Below are positions 1 through 7,379 of a DNA stretch of 19,160 nt, piece by piece. The notes beneath the pieces are model-generated. The model was not told where the DNA came from. It did not search any database and was given only the letters and a program-made list of their open reading frames with translations. This DNA is from Pseudomonadota bacterium (GTDB lineage: Bacteria > SAR324 > XYD2-FULL-50-16 > JAHJRI01). Position 1 is the first letter of the stretch. Each line of letters opens with the position of its first letter. The DNA is taken from the NCBI GenBank assembly GCA_022360105.1, contig JAKSDL010000873.1, positions 1 through 19,160 on the forward strand, read 5' to 3'. Made by a program: the position numbers and the translations under genes.

Positions 1-6
1 ATGAAA

Positions 7-21
7 TCCCCTTTCAGGGGA
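7..21. other. Short hairpin at window start
   Basis: A 6-bp stem (TCCCCT/AGGGGA) with a TTC loop lies about 150 bases before ettA. No T-run follows on either strand and no gene is visible before it. It may be the end of an upstream terminator cut by the window edge. Bases 22-174 show no recognisable feature except the weak ettA ribosome-binding site (AAGG about 8 bases before the ATG). Confidence 0.3.
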
Positions 22-174
22 ACGTAGATCAATCAAAGTAAATCCAATGCATCTGGAAATCCTTTTCAAAAATTAGTCAATCTGGTAGCTTTAAAATCCT
101 GAAGAAAACACCTATAACGCACAAAAACAGTTGTTTCTACTGATATTTCACCACATCCAAAATAAGGTACGCAA

Positions 175-1860
175 ATGAGCGACGAACCGAATAAGATCAT
201 CTATTCGATGATCGGTGTAAATAAATATTTTAATCAAAAACAAGTTATAAAGGATATTTCCCTTTCCTATTTTTACGGGGCGAAAATCGGTGTTCTTGGA
301 CTCAATGGATCGGGAAAAAGTACCTTGTTGAAGATCATGGCCGGTGTTGATAAGGATTTTAATGGTAAAACCGTCCTCAGCCCGGGTTATACTATTGGTT
401 TTCTTGAGCAGGAACCTCAGCTCGATGAAGCCAAAACCGTAAAAGAAATCGTTGAGGAAGGCGTTCAGGAAACTGTGGACTTAATTAATGAATTCAATCA
501 GTTAAGCGAGAAGTTTGCCGAACCCATGTCTGACGATGAAATGAACGATTTAATTGCGCGACAGGGGGAAGTGCAGGAAAAAATAGACAATCTGGATGCC
601 TGGGATCTCGATGCACGGTTGGATCAGGCTATGGATGCTTTACGTTGCCCTGACGGGGATACACCGATTAAGGTACTTTCCGGTGGGGAAAAACGCCGTG
701 TGGCTTTATGCAGATTGTTATTGCAAAAACCGGATATTTTATTGCTCGACGAGCCCACAAACCACCTGGATGCCGAAACGGTAGCCTGGTTGGAAATTCA
801 TCTTAAAAATTATGCAGGCACCATCATAGCCGTAACCCACGACAGGTATTTTCTGGACAATGTTGCCGGCTGGATTCTTGAACTGGATCGCGGGCATGGC
901 ATTCCCTGGAAAGGAAATTATTCATCCTGGCTGGAACAAAAACAGAACCGGTTGCAAATGGAAGAGAAGAAAGAGTCGGATCGGCAACGTACCTTGCAGA
1001 GGGAACTGGAGTGGATTCGGATGTCTCCCAAAGGCAGACAGGCAAAATCAAAAGCCAGAATCAATTCTTATGAAAACCTGCTGAAACAAGAATCCGAGAA
1101 GCTTTCCAGAGAACTGGAAATTTATATTCCGCCAGGGCCACGCCTGGGTAAAGTGGTTATACAGGCTGAACAGGTCAATAAAGCGTTTGGAGAAAAACTG
1201 TTAATGGAAAATCTTGATTTTGCACTCCCTCCAGGCGGAATTGTCGGTATTATCGGACCTAACGGGGCCGGGAAATCTACCCTGTTTAAGATGATCACCG
1301 GCAAAGACAAACCCGATTCAGGTTCGTTCAACCTGGGAGAAACAGTAAAGCTGGCCTATGTTGATCAGGACAGGGACACACTGGATCCGGAAAAATCGAT
1401 TTGGGAAGTTATATCCGACGGCCAGGATGTTGTAAAAATTGGTGATAGAACTGTAAATTCGAGAGCTTACGTTGCCAGATTTAATTTTTCCGGGGCAGAC
1501 CAACAGAAAAAGGTTGGTATCCTTTCAGGTGGAGAAAGAAACCGTGTGCATCTGGCGCAGATACTAAAATCCGAATCCAATGTCCTTTTACTTGATGAAC
1601 CCACCAACGATCTGGATGTAAATACCATGCGTGCCCTGGAGGAAGCCTTGGAACAATTCGCCGGCTGTGTGGTTGTCATCAGCCATGACCGCTGGTTCCT
1701 GGATCGTATCGCGACTCACATACTCGCTTTTGAGGGCAACAGCCATGTGGAATGGTTTGAAGGAAACTACTCGGATTATGAAGCGGATCGAAAAAAGAGA
1801 CTTGGGGAGGCCGCAGACCAGCCACATCGAATTAAATATCGCCAATTAACACGGGACTAG
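175..1860 (+). CDS. ettA: Energy-dependent translational throttle protein EttA (ABC-F ATPase)
   Basis: This is a soluble twin-cassette ABC-F ATPase. Known EttA binds the ribosomal E site and gates the first elongation steps according to the ATP/ADP ratio. Cassette 1 has Walker A GLNGSGKST (residues 42-50), signature LSGGE (168-172) and Walker B LLLDEP with catalytic Glu193. Cassette 2 has Walker A GPNGAGKST (361-369), LSGGE (450-454) and LLLDEPTNDLD (471-481, Glu475). The insertion in cassette 1 at about residues 90-145 matches the EttA arm, and the charged helical stretch at 241-320 is the P-site tRNA interaction linker. There are no membrane segments. Its 561 aa are close to the usual 555. 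The ATG at 175 follows an AAGG and matches the family N-terminus. The gene converges with arfB one base away. Another ABC-F subfamily (Uup, YheS, YbiT) is less likely given the arm and linker pattern. Confidence 0.95.
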   Translation: MSDEPNKIIYSMIGVNKYFNQKQVIKDISLSYFYGAKIGVLGLNGSGKSTLLKIMAGVDKDFNGKTVLSPGYTIGFLEQEPQLDEAKTVKEIVEEGVQETVDLINEFNQLSEKFAEPMSDDEMNDLIARQGEVQEKIDNLDAWDLDARLDQAMDALRCPDGDTPIKVLSGGEKRRVALCRLLLQKPDILLLDEPTNHLDAETVAWLEIHLKNYAGTIIAVTHDRYFLDNVAGWILELDRGHGIPWKGNYSSWLEQKQNRLQMEEKKESDRQRTLQRELEWIRMSPKGRQAKSKARINSYENLLKQESEKLSRELEIYIPPGPRLGKVVIQAEQVNKAFGEKLLMENLDFALPPGGIVGIIGPNGAGKSTLFKMITGKDKPDSGSFNLGETVKLAYVDQDRDTLDPEKSIWEVISDGQDVVKIGDRTVNSRAYVARFNFSGADQQKKVGILSGGERNRVHLAQILKSESNVLLLDEPTNDLDVNTMRALEEALEQFAGCVVVISHDRWFLDRIATHILAFEGNSHVEWFEGNYSDYEADRKKRLGEAADQPHRIKYRQLTRD

Positions 1861-1861
1861 C

Positions 1862-2281
1862 TTATTCCGTATCTGAAGGGGTGCGCCGAAGCTGCTTTTG
1901 CTGACTCCGGCGTTTTTTGGAATCAAGTCTGTTCAGTTTGGAGCGAAGGGGGACTGCTGTTTTTTTGAAGGGTTTGGGCTTCCTGGAAGCTTGTTCAACC
2001 AGTTCTCTCAACCGTTTGATGGCATCCTTCCTGTTTTTATCCTGTCTTCTGGATCTGCGCGCTACGAGCGTTAACATACCGGATTTGGTGATTCTATTTC
2101 CGGCAATCTTGAACAATCTTGCTTTAACCTCTTCCGGTAAAGAACGATTGTTTTTCAGATCAAACTTCAGTCGTACAGCTGATTCAACTTTATTTACATT
2201 TTGCCCACCGGGACCGCTGGAGCGCATAAACTCGTAGGTAATCTCACTATCCGGTATCGCACAGTTGGTTGTTATCTCCAT
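1862..2281 (-). CDS. arfB: Peptidyl-tRNA hydrolase ArfB (ribosome rescue)
   Basis: ArfB/YaeJ enters stalled ribosomes on non-stop mRNAs and hydrolyses peptidyl-tRNA. The catalytic GGQ is at residues 25-27 in the context SSGPGGQNVNKV, which is diagnostic of the class-I release-factor-like domain. The C-terminal tail (about 90-135) is rich in Lys and Arg, as expected for the helix that threads the empty mRNA channel. At 139 aa it is the normal family size and much shorter than RF1/RF2, with no codon-recognition domains. It is the last gene of an apparent operon, 19 bases after the phosphoesterase stop. No good Shine-Dalgarno is visible, so translational coupling is plausible. Its stop lies one base from the stop of ettA on the other strand. 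Confidence 0.93.
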   Translation of the reverse strand: MEITTNCAIPDSEITYEFMRSSGPGGQNVNKVESAVRLKFDLKNNRSLPEEVKARLFKIAGNRITKSGMLTLVARRSRRQDKNRKDAIKRLRELVEQASRKPKPFKKTAVPLRSKLNRLDSKKRRSQQKQLRRTPSDTE

Positions 2282-2300
2282 TTTCAGGTTTGCATTCGAT

Positions 2301-2780
2301 TTAATAGTTAAAATATCGCTGAACCTCCAATTCAGGGACCTCCAGAATCATATAACCATCGCCATCCATGATTGATCCCGGATTTAAAACCATAGTTTTA
2401 TTGAATTTTTCAATTCTTGGCATGTGGGTATGCCCGTGAATCAAAACGTCGGCGTGGGCTTTATCCAACGCACTAAAAGCCATTCCGGGAATATGGGCTA
2501 AAAGGAAAGATACCCCCTCCAACTCAAATCTTACTATATCACCAACAGTGACATGATCCATTTCGTTGACAGCTTCCACAATATCACTTTGGCTGTCGCA
2601 ATTTCCCCTGGCGACCCAGGCTTTGATACTTGGGTAATCTTTGAAAATACCGTCAATACCGTTGCCTATAAAATCCCCGGCATGAATCAAATGGCGAATT
2701 CCCTTCGCTTCCAAATGGTTGAAAAGCTGCCTGACTCGATCTGTTGAATAGTGGCTATCTGATATAATTGCGACTTCCAT
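2301..2780 (-). CDS. YfcE/MJ0936-family metallophosphoesterase
   Basis: This is a small cytoplasmic calcineurin-like phosphodiesterase. Metal-binding motifs appear in order: DSH (Asp8, His10), GD (Asp36), GNCD (Asn60), a His near residue 96 and GHTH (His117/His119), followed by the family signature NPGS. Its 159 aa are typical of the MJ0936/YfcE family, whose members hydrolyse artificial phosphodiesters; the physiological substrate is generally unknown. The ATG at 2780 follows AAGGT on the minus strand. It sits 50 bases after gph and 19 bases before arfB, so the three are probably co-transcribed. The context does not fix a substrate. Confidence 0.88.
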   Translation of the reverse strand: MEVAIISDSHYSTDRVRQLFNHLEAKGIRHLIHAGDFIGNGIDGIFKDYPSIKAWVARGNCDSQSDIVEAVNEMDHVTVGDIVRFELEGVSFLLAHIPGMAFSALDKAHADVLIHGHTHMPRIEKFNKTMVLNPGSIMDGDGYMILEVPELEVQRYFNY

Positions 2781-2830
2781 ATTGACCTTGTTACAAAAAA
2801 GTGGGTTTCATTAAGGTTGATATCAGCTCA

Positions 2831-3481
2831 TTACAAAATATCTAACAAATCTTTGGGATCATCAATCAGGTGATGTGCCCCGGCTTCTACGAGTTCCTCC
2901 CTGGGTCTGAATCCCCAAAGCACCCCGACAGAGGTCATTCCGGCCGCATTGGCCGTTTGCATGTCGATTTTTGTATCTCCGACGAAAAGACATTCTTCAG
3001 CCTCCAGGTTCAAATCTGACACAATTGAATTAGCTCCTGTTGGATCCGGTTTGCGGGGAATTGCATCACTATTACCGATTATCCTGAAAAACTGCCAGGA
3101 ATCCAGATACTCCGCAGCACAGGCTTTAGTGAATTGATCAGGTTTATTGGAAAGAATAGACAGGGTAAGGGGTAATTTTGACAAGCTGTTTAATAGCTCC
3201 TCAATGCCCGGGTATAGTCGTGTATTGTTATTCCAGGTGTTGTTGTATTCCCGGAAAAATACATCCAGGCATTCCGTTATCAAATCTTCCGTTCTATTTT
3301 CCAAAGGTAAAGCCCGTTCGATTAATAACCTGGCTCCTTCGCCAACAAAGTGTTTATAACTCTCCATGGGATGCTGCGGAAAGTCATTGCGAGCCAAGGC
3401 CCGGTTCGCGGCTTTGCCAATATCAGCAACGGTATCCAGCAGGGTACCATCCATATCAAATATTATTGACTTAAATTTCAT
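2831..3481 (-). CDS. gph: HAD-family phosphatase, probable phosphoglycolate phosphatase
   Basis: This is a haloacid dehalogenase superfamily hydrolase with the four expected motifs. Motif I is DMDGT (nucleophile Asp9, acid/base Asp11), motif II is Ser121 in SILSNKP, motif III is Lys154 in RKPDP, and motif IV is GDTKID (Asp179/Asp183). A helical cap domain lies between motifs I and II (about residues 15-90), making it subclass IA. Length (216 aa), the VGEGARLLIERAL cap motif and the VGVLWG ending fit Gph, which removes phosphate from 2-phosphoglycolate arising from DNA repair or oxygenase activity. Close relatives (PpaX, beta-phosphoglucomutase-like enzymes) cannot be fully excluded. It is the first gene of the gph-phosphoesterase-arfB run. 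Confidence 0.8.
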   Translation of the reverse strand: MKFKSIIFDMDGTLLDTVADIGKAANRALARNDFPQHPMESYKHFVGEGARLLIERALPLENRTEDLITECLDVFFREYNNTWNNNTRLYPGIEELLNSLSKLPLTLSILSNKPDQFTKACAAEYLDSWQFFRIIGNSDAIPRKPDPTGANSIVSDLNLEAEECLFVGDTKIDMQTANAAGMTSVGVLWGFRPREELVEAGAHHLIDDPKDLLDIL

Positions 3482-3820
3482 ATTTCTTCATGCCATCTTA
3501 AAATTTTCGTCGTCTTTCCATTTATGCAAAGTCGGGTTTTGTAAAGCACGACATCCTAAGTTAGATATAAAATATTTACCTGAAATTGTCGAAGGCTTAT
3601 TGTCACACGCTGGCTTGTTTAAGGTTCTTTGTATAACTATTTATAAATCAAAATATTAGAGCTTTTGTTCATTCAGGTGGTTAACATTCGCAAGGTTTCA
3701 ATTTCGGCAATTGGCTAAAATGGTTGTCGACTGAAACATTGTCTGATACTTTTATTGGTATATCTCTGCGGATGATTCTCATACGCATTTTTTGTGATAT
3801 GATTTTAAAACGAGGATTCC
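3482..3820. other. Intergenic region between divergent gph and CBM48 gene
   Basis: About 340 bases separate two divergently transcribed genes, so promoters for both should lie here. I see only weak -10-like AT-rich stretches, no clear sigma-70 promoter and no RNA gene. A GAGG ribosome-binding site lies just before the ATG at 3821. Confidence 0.5.
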
Positions 3821-4129
3821 ATGACAATAAAAAAGACATATTTTAAAACAAAAAGCACCTGCAAAGTAAATTTCAGACTTCCAAAAAACGTTGTTAATGA
3901 AGCCAGCACCGTGAATTTGGTTGGGGAGTTTAATCAATGGAATACCAAAGCCACACCTCTTAAAAAGCTCAAGAACGGCACATTTACGACAGACCTGGAA
4001 TTGGAAAAAGGTCGGAGTTATCAGTTCAGATATCTGATAGATCAGCAACGATGGGAAAACGACAGTCAGGCAGATGGTTATGTCACAACACCTTTTGGAG
4101 ATTCGGAAAATTGTGTTATCAGCCTTTAA
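3821..4129 (+). CDS. Small stand-alone CBM48 / glycogen-binding-like (early-set) protein
   Basis: The 102-aa protein is essentially one beta-sandwich module of the CBM48/isoamylase N-terminal (AMPK glycogen-binding) type. Visible signatures are VNLVGEFNQWN at about residues 31-41, with the hallmark FN-W, then a strand pair ending in YQFRYLIDQQRWENDSQAD (66-84), where aromatic residues normally stack on alpha-glucan. No catalytic domain, signal peptide or membrane segment is present. A plausible role is binding glycogen or acting as an adaptor for a glucan enzyme encoded elsewhere; this is inference. A GAGG Shine-Dalgarno precedes the ATG by 6 bases. The gene stands alone, with gene-free stretches on both sides. 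Confidence 0.8.
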   Translation: MTIKKTYFKTKSTCKVNFRLPKNVVNEASTVNLVGEFNQWNTKATPLKKLKNGTFTTDLELEKGRSYQFRYLIDQQRWENDSQADGYVTTPFGDSENCVISL

Positions 4130-4516
4130 GTTCGTAACTGCTCATCGTAATCTGTTTTTGATGTCCAATGAACTGCAAAAGTAAGATATCATTCACGCAC
4201 CGTTATCTTTTCTACCTGAAGGGGAAACTGCTTTTCCAATCCAGTGCCCATGAATCAGATATCGGTCTCCTCAATTAGTATTTTACATCCACTTCAAATA
4301 GATATAGTATCTTGGTAGTTTGGAGTTATCCAAAGGAGACTGTTTCAGTAGGCTATCCGATCAACACGACTCTCAGCGTTTCGAATGAAATCGGTTGATT
4401 TTCATGTTTCCAGATCGAGTTCGGATGTCACTGATTTTTATCTGGCGAAACCCTTTGGAGTTAGATCATTGGTACAAAGGTTGGTATCTTAGTCAAATTC
4501 TGAAAAAAGGAAGAGA
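4130..4516. other. Gene-free stretch before response regulator
   Basis: There are 387 bases without a credible ORF. A TGGC-rich element near 4443-4460 faintly resembles a sigma-54 promoter, but the second half lacks the required GC, so I do not call it. No clear terminator follows the CBM48 gene. The AGGAAGAG ribosome-binding site of the next gene closes the region. Confidence 0.5.
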
Positions 4517-4885
4517 ATGGCAAAAAAAGTATTGGTAACCGAAGATTCCCCTATCGTATTAAATGTGCATTCAACACTTTTGAAATCCGCAGGTTATGAA
4601 GTGACTGAAGCCGAAAATAATATGATAGCGTTGGAAAAAGCCCTCGCTGAGGATTTCGATCTGATCGTCCTTGACATTAACACCCCTAAAATGGATGGAT
4701 ACACATTCTGCAAAGAAATAAGAGCCCAACCAAAGTACAAGGATGTTCCGATAATGGCGATTACCACTGAGTCAGACCCGGAAGATAAGGTCAAAGGACT
4801 GGAAGCCGGTGCAGATCTGTTTTTGGTAAAGCCAGTAAAAACAGATGATTTTATTGCCTATGCTAACAAGCTATTGGGGAATTAA
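4517..4885 (+). CDS. Single-domain response regulator (CheY-like receiver)
   Basis: The 122-aa protein is only a receiver domain. The acidic pair is Glu9-Asp10, the phospho-acceptor is Asp53 in VLDINTPKMDGY, the switch Thr is Thr83 in AITTES, and the conserved Lys is Lys105 in LVKPV. All catalytic residues are present, so it should be phosphorylatable. There is no output domain, so it acts through protein contacts or as a phosphate shuttle. A role in chemotaxis is possible because the genome encodes flagella, but no che gene or histidine kinase is adjacent, and many such receivers are not CheY proper. A strong AGGAAGAG ribosome-binding site precedes the ATG, and two hairpin terminators follow. 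Confidence 0.9.
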   Translation: MAKKVLVTEDSPIVLNVHSTLLKSAGYEVTEAENNMIALEKALAEDFDLIVLDINTPKMDGYTFCKEIRAQPKYKDVPIMAITTESDPEDKVKGLEAGADLFLVKPVKTDDFIAYANKLLGN

Positions 4886-4891
4886 AAAAAA

Positions 4892-4915
4892 CCTGCCCCC
4901 TAGCAGGCTTTTTTT
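4892..4915 (+). terminator. Bidirectional intrinsic terminator
   Basis: A CCTGC/GCAGG stem with a six-base loop is followed on the plus strand by a run of seven T (4909-4915). It is preceded by a run of A (4884-4891) that becomes a T-run on the minus strand. It can therefore stop both the response-regulator transcript and read-through from dnaK. Confidence 0.85.
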
Positions 4916-4931
4916 ATGAAACGATTTGAAC

Positions 4932-4970
4932 AGAGCTTTTCAACCTGTTGAGTTGAAAAGCTCTTTTTTT
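4932..4970 (+). terminator. Strong second terminator hairpin between response regulator and dnaK
   Basis: A perfect 13-bp inverted repeat (AGAGCTTTTCAAC at 4932-4944, its complement at 4952-4964) with a 7-base loop is followed by T to 4970 on the plus strand. It abuts the dnaK stop codon (4969-4971). On the minus strand no T-run follows directly, so there the hairpin may instead stabilise the dnaK mRNA 3' end. Confidence 0.85.
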
Positions 4971-6870
4971 AGTTACTCATCTCTTCAAATTCGGCATCCA
5001 CAACATTCTCGTCTTTTTCTTTGTTCTGCTGCGTGGTATCAGATTGAGTTGCGCCTGCCTGGTCCTGTTGCTGAGTATTTCCATACATGGATGCTGATGC
5101 TTCATGGAACAGCTTGGTCAATTTTTCAATTGCGGACTTAAGTACATTGAGATCCGTACCTTCCATTGCCTTTTTCACATCGTTTACAGCAGCTTCTATG
5201 GCTCCTCTTTGTTCCGGAGACATTTTGTCACCGGATTCGGAAAGAGACTTCTCACATTGATATACAAGTGTATCCGCCTGGTTCTTGTGGCTGATCAGCT
5301 CCAATTTTTCCTTATCGCTTTCGGCGTGCATCTCCGCGTCTTGAACCATTTGATCTATTTCTTCTTTGGACAGACCACTTGATGTGGTGATTTGAATTTT
5401 CTGCTCTTTACCGGTTCCCAGGTCTTTTGCCGAAACATGTACGATTCCGTTTGCATCGATATCAAATGTCACTTCAATCTGGGGAACACCGCGAGGTGCC
5501 GGTGGAATTCCAACCAGCTCAAATCTTCCAAGGGTTTTGTTATCTGCAGCCATTTCCCTTTCACCTTGAACCACATGGATACTGACAGCAGATTGGTTGT
5601 CATCCGCCGTTGAGAAAATCTGGCTTTTATTACATGGTATAGTGGTATTGCGATCGATCAATCTTGTAGCGACTCCACCCAGGGTTTCGATTCCTAAGGA
5701 CAGGGGCGTTACATCCAGCAATAACACATCGTTTACATCACCAGTCAAAACACCACCCTGAATGGCAGCACCGGTTGCGACCACTTCATCGGGATTTACA
5801 CCTTTATGGGGAGTTTTACCAAAAAACTCAGAAACGGTTTCTTCAATTTTTGGCATTCTTGTCATCCCGCCTACCAGAATAACATCGCTGATATCACCAG
5901 GTTGTAAACCTGCATCTTTAATGGCTGATTTCATGGGCTCAAGACATCGCTTAACCAGATCATCTGTCAGTTGCTCAAATTTTGCCCTGGTAAGTTTAAT
6001 ATTCAAGTGTTTGGGACCTGAAGCATCAGCAGAGATAAACGGCAGATTTACGTCTGTTTCCAAAGAGCTGGAAAGCTCATGTTTGGCTTTTTCAGCTGCT
6101 TCCTTCAGACGTTGCAACGCCATCTTATCTTTTCTAAGTTCAATACCTTGTTCTTTTAGAAACTCGTCTGCAAGATAATCGATAATACGTTGATCAAAAT
6201 CCTCACCACCCAGATGAGTATCTCCGTTGGTAGATTTTACTTCAAATACACCGCCGCCGATCTCTAGAATGGAAACATCAAAGGTTCCGCCTCCCAAATC
6301 AAACACAGCAATAATTTCTTCCTGTTTCTTGTCCAAACCATAAGCCAGGGCTGCTGCGGTCGGCTCATTAATCACTCTCAATACATTAAGACCGGCTATT
6401 TTTCCGGCGTCTTTAGTCGCCTGTCGTTGGGCATCATTAAAGTAAGCCGGTACCGTAATAACAGCATCTTTGACCTCTTCACCCAAATAATCCTGGGCGG
6501 TTTGCTTCATCTTTTGAAGAACAAATGCCGAGATTTCAGCCGGAGAATACTTTTTATCTTTAATATCAATTTGTACCAGATTATTAGGGGCTTTAGAAAT
6601 ATGATAACTTAAGGTTTCATTGTCAGACTCAACTGCGTCGAATTGTCGACCGATTAGCCTCTTAGCTGCATATACCGTATTTTCGGGATTTGTAATCGCC
6701 TGCCGTCTGGCAACCTGACCGACCAGTCTTTCGTTACTACCTGAGAATGCAACAACAGAGGGTGTTGTCCTCAACCCTTCGGCATTGGTGATTACTTTAG
6801 GGTCTCCGCCCTCCATAATAGCTACGCAAGAATTGGTTGTTCCCAGGTCGATTCCGATAACTTTTGACAT
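4969..6870 (-). CDS. dnaK: Chaperone DnaK (Hsp70)
   Basis: This is a full-length 633-aa cytosolic Hsp70 ATPase. The nucleotide-binding domain (1-380) shows [10 protein letters not shown] (5-14), [10 protein letters not shown] (67-75, Lys70), [12 protein letters not shown] (167-178), [12 protein letters not shown] (189-200) and [11 protein letters not shown] (330-340). The interdomain linker is DVLLLDVTP (381-389), then come the substrate-binding domain and helical lid, a Gln-rich tail and a DAEFEEMSN end like the usual conserved acidic C-terminus. I place the start at 6870, where an AGGAG lies 8 bases upstream, rather than at an upstream in-frame start at 6945 that would add a 25-residue leader absent from DnaK. 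Neither grpE nor dnaJ is adjacent. No HrcA (CIRCE) element or clear sigma-32 promoter was seen upstream. Confidence 0.96.
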   Translation of the reverse strand: MSKVIGIDLGTTNSCVAIMEGGDPKVITNAEGLRTTPSVVAFSGSNERLVGQVARRQAITNPENTVYAAKRLIGRQFDAVESDNETLSYHISKAPNNLVQIDIKDKKYSPAEISAFVLQKMKQTAQDYLGEEVKDAVITVPAYFNDAQRQATKDAGKIAGLNVLRVINEPTAAALAYGLDKKQEEIIAVFDLGGGTFDVSILEIGGGVFEVKSTNGDTHLGGEDFDQRIIDYLADEFLKEQGIELRKDKMALQRLKEAAEKAKHELSSSLETDVNLPFISADASGPKHLNIKLTRAKFEQLTDDLVKRCLEPMKSAIKDAGLQPGDISDVILVGGMTRMPKIEETVSEFFGKTPHKGVNPDEVVATGAAIQGGVLTGDVNDVLLLDVTPLSLGIETLGGVATRLIDRNTTIPCNKSQIFSTADDNQSAVSIHVVQGEREMAADNKTLGRFELVGIPPAPRGVPQIEVTFDIDANGIVHVSAKDLGTGKEQKIQITTSSGLSKEEIDQMVQDAEMHAESDKEKLELISHKNQADTLVYQCEKSLSESGDKMSPEQRGAIEAAVNDVKKAMEGTDLNVLKSAIEKLTKLFHEASASMYGNTQQQDQAGATQSDTTQQNKEKDENVVDAEFEEMSN

Positions 6871-7099
6871 GATGTTCTCCTTTGCATTTTTGATTGTAAA
6901 TTTAAAAATCGAAAGTATGCTGGATAACTGCAATGGAGATACCACATTTTAAATATCTGATATTAATACACTTATTTTACGATATGTGCCTAGTAGGCCA
7001 AAAAGACAAGGGAGTTGAAAATCGTTAATAGGTCAATATACCGGGACTTGTTACTGATGGGTCAAATTGGAAGGCTTGATTGTTCATGATAGAGCAGCA

Positions 7100-7128
7100 G
7101 ACGGCTGAATGCTGGTCATACAGCCGTC
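7100..7128 (-). terminator. Hairpin after the selenoprotein gene
   Basis: An 8-bp stem (GACGGCTG/CAGCCGTC) with a 13-base loop begins 7 bases beyond the selenoprotein stop on the minus strand. No T-run follows in that direction, so it may end or stabilise the dapF-ClC-selenoprotein mRNA rather than be a classical terminator. Confidence 0.45.
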
Positions 7129-7135
7129 CTGAACT

Positions 7136-7357
7136 TTACAGTTTTTTTAGTTGATTCAAAAGATCGTTTTCATTGGGGAATTGCCCTGTTTTCTTTTTGG
7201 AATAGACCAGGGTCCCATCAACAGTCACTTCAAATACTCCGCCCCCGGAAGGTTGGAGTTTTGCCTCCACATTCATTTCTCGTTTTATCTTATCCATCAA
7301 ACTGGTGGCTTGGGGAAGGTAGTTTCAAGCAGAGCAATATTCAATATTAATCTTCAT
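7136..7357 (-). CDS. SelW/Rdx-family selenoprotein (in-frame UGA = Sec)
   Basis: Standard translation stops after ten codons. Reading the TGA at 7325-7327 as selenocysteine gives a complete 73-aa protein beginning MKINIEYCSA-U-NYLPQA and ending at a TAA. The redox motif is Cys8-Ser-Ala-Sec11. It is followed by the Rdx-family pattern: helix (residues 15-30), GGGVFEVTVDG-like beta hairpin (38-48), KKKTGQFP (54-61) and a C-terminal helix. SelW/SelT/SelH-type proteins have a thioredoxin-like fold and use CxxU or CxxC in thiol redox chemistry. The reading frame stays open and family-like on both sides of the UGA, so it is not a decayed gene. It starts 22 bases after the ClC stop, in an apparent operon, with a weak GAGG upstream. 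It implies that selA, selB, selC and selD are encoded elsewhere. Confidence 0.9.
7294..7308 (-). promoter_or_regulatory. Candidate bacterial SECIS hairpin
   Basis: On the mRNA, 16 bases after the UGA, CCACCAGUUUGAUGG can fold into a small stem (CCA/UGG, one C-A mismatch, CA/UG) with apical loop GUU. The loop G is 23 bases from the UGA. Established bacterial SECIS models want a G in the first loop positions roughly 16-37 bases after the UGA, so position and loop fit. The stem is short, so this is a candidate only. Confidence 0.5.
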
Positions 7358-7379
7358 TTGGTTGCCTCGTTGTATTGGT

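Noticed and set aside
4440..4465. Sigma-54-like promoter before the response regulator
   Set aside because: TGGC is present, but the invariant GC at the -12 element and correct spacing are missing.
6871..6945. N-terminal extension of DnaK from 6945
   Set aside because: The extra 25 residues are not part of DnaK, and a good AGGAG precedes the internal ATG at 6870.
7325..7327. The in-frame TGA as evidence of a pseudogene or sequencing error
   Set aside because: The codon falls exactly at the redox position of a CxxU motif, and the frame is intact and family-like afterwards, so Sec decoding explains it better.
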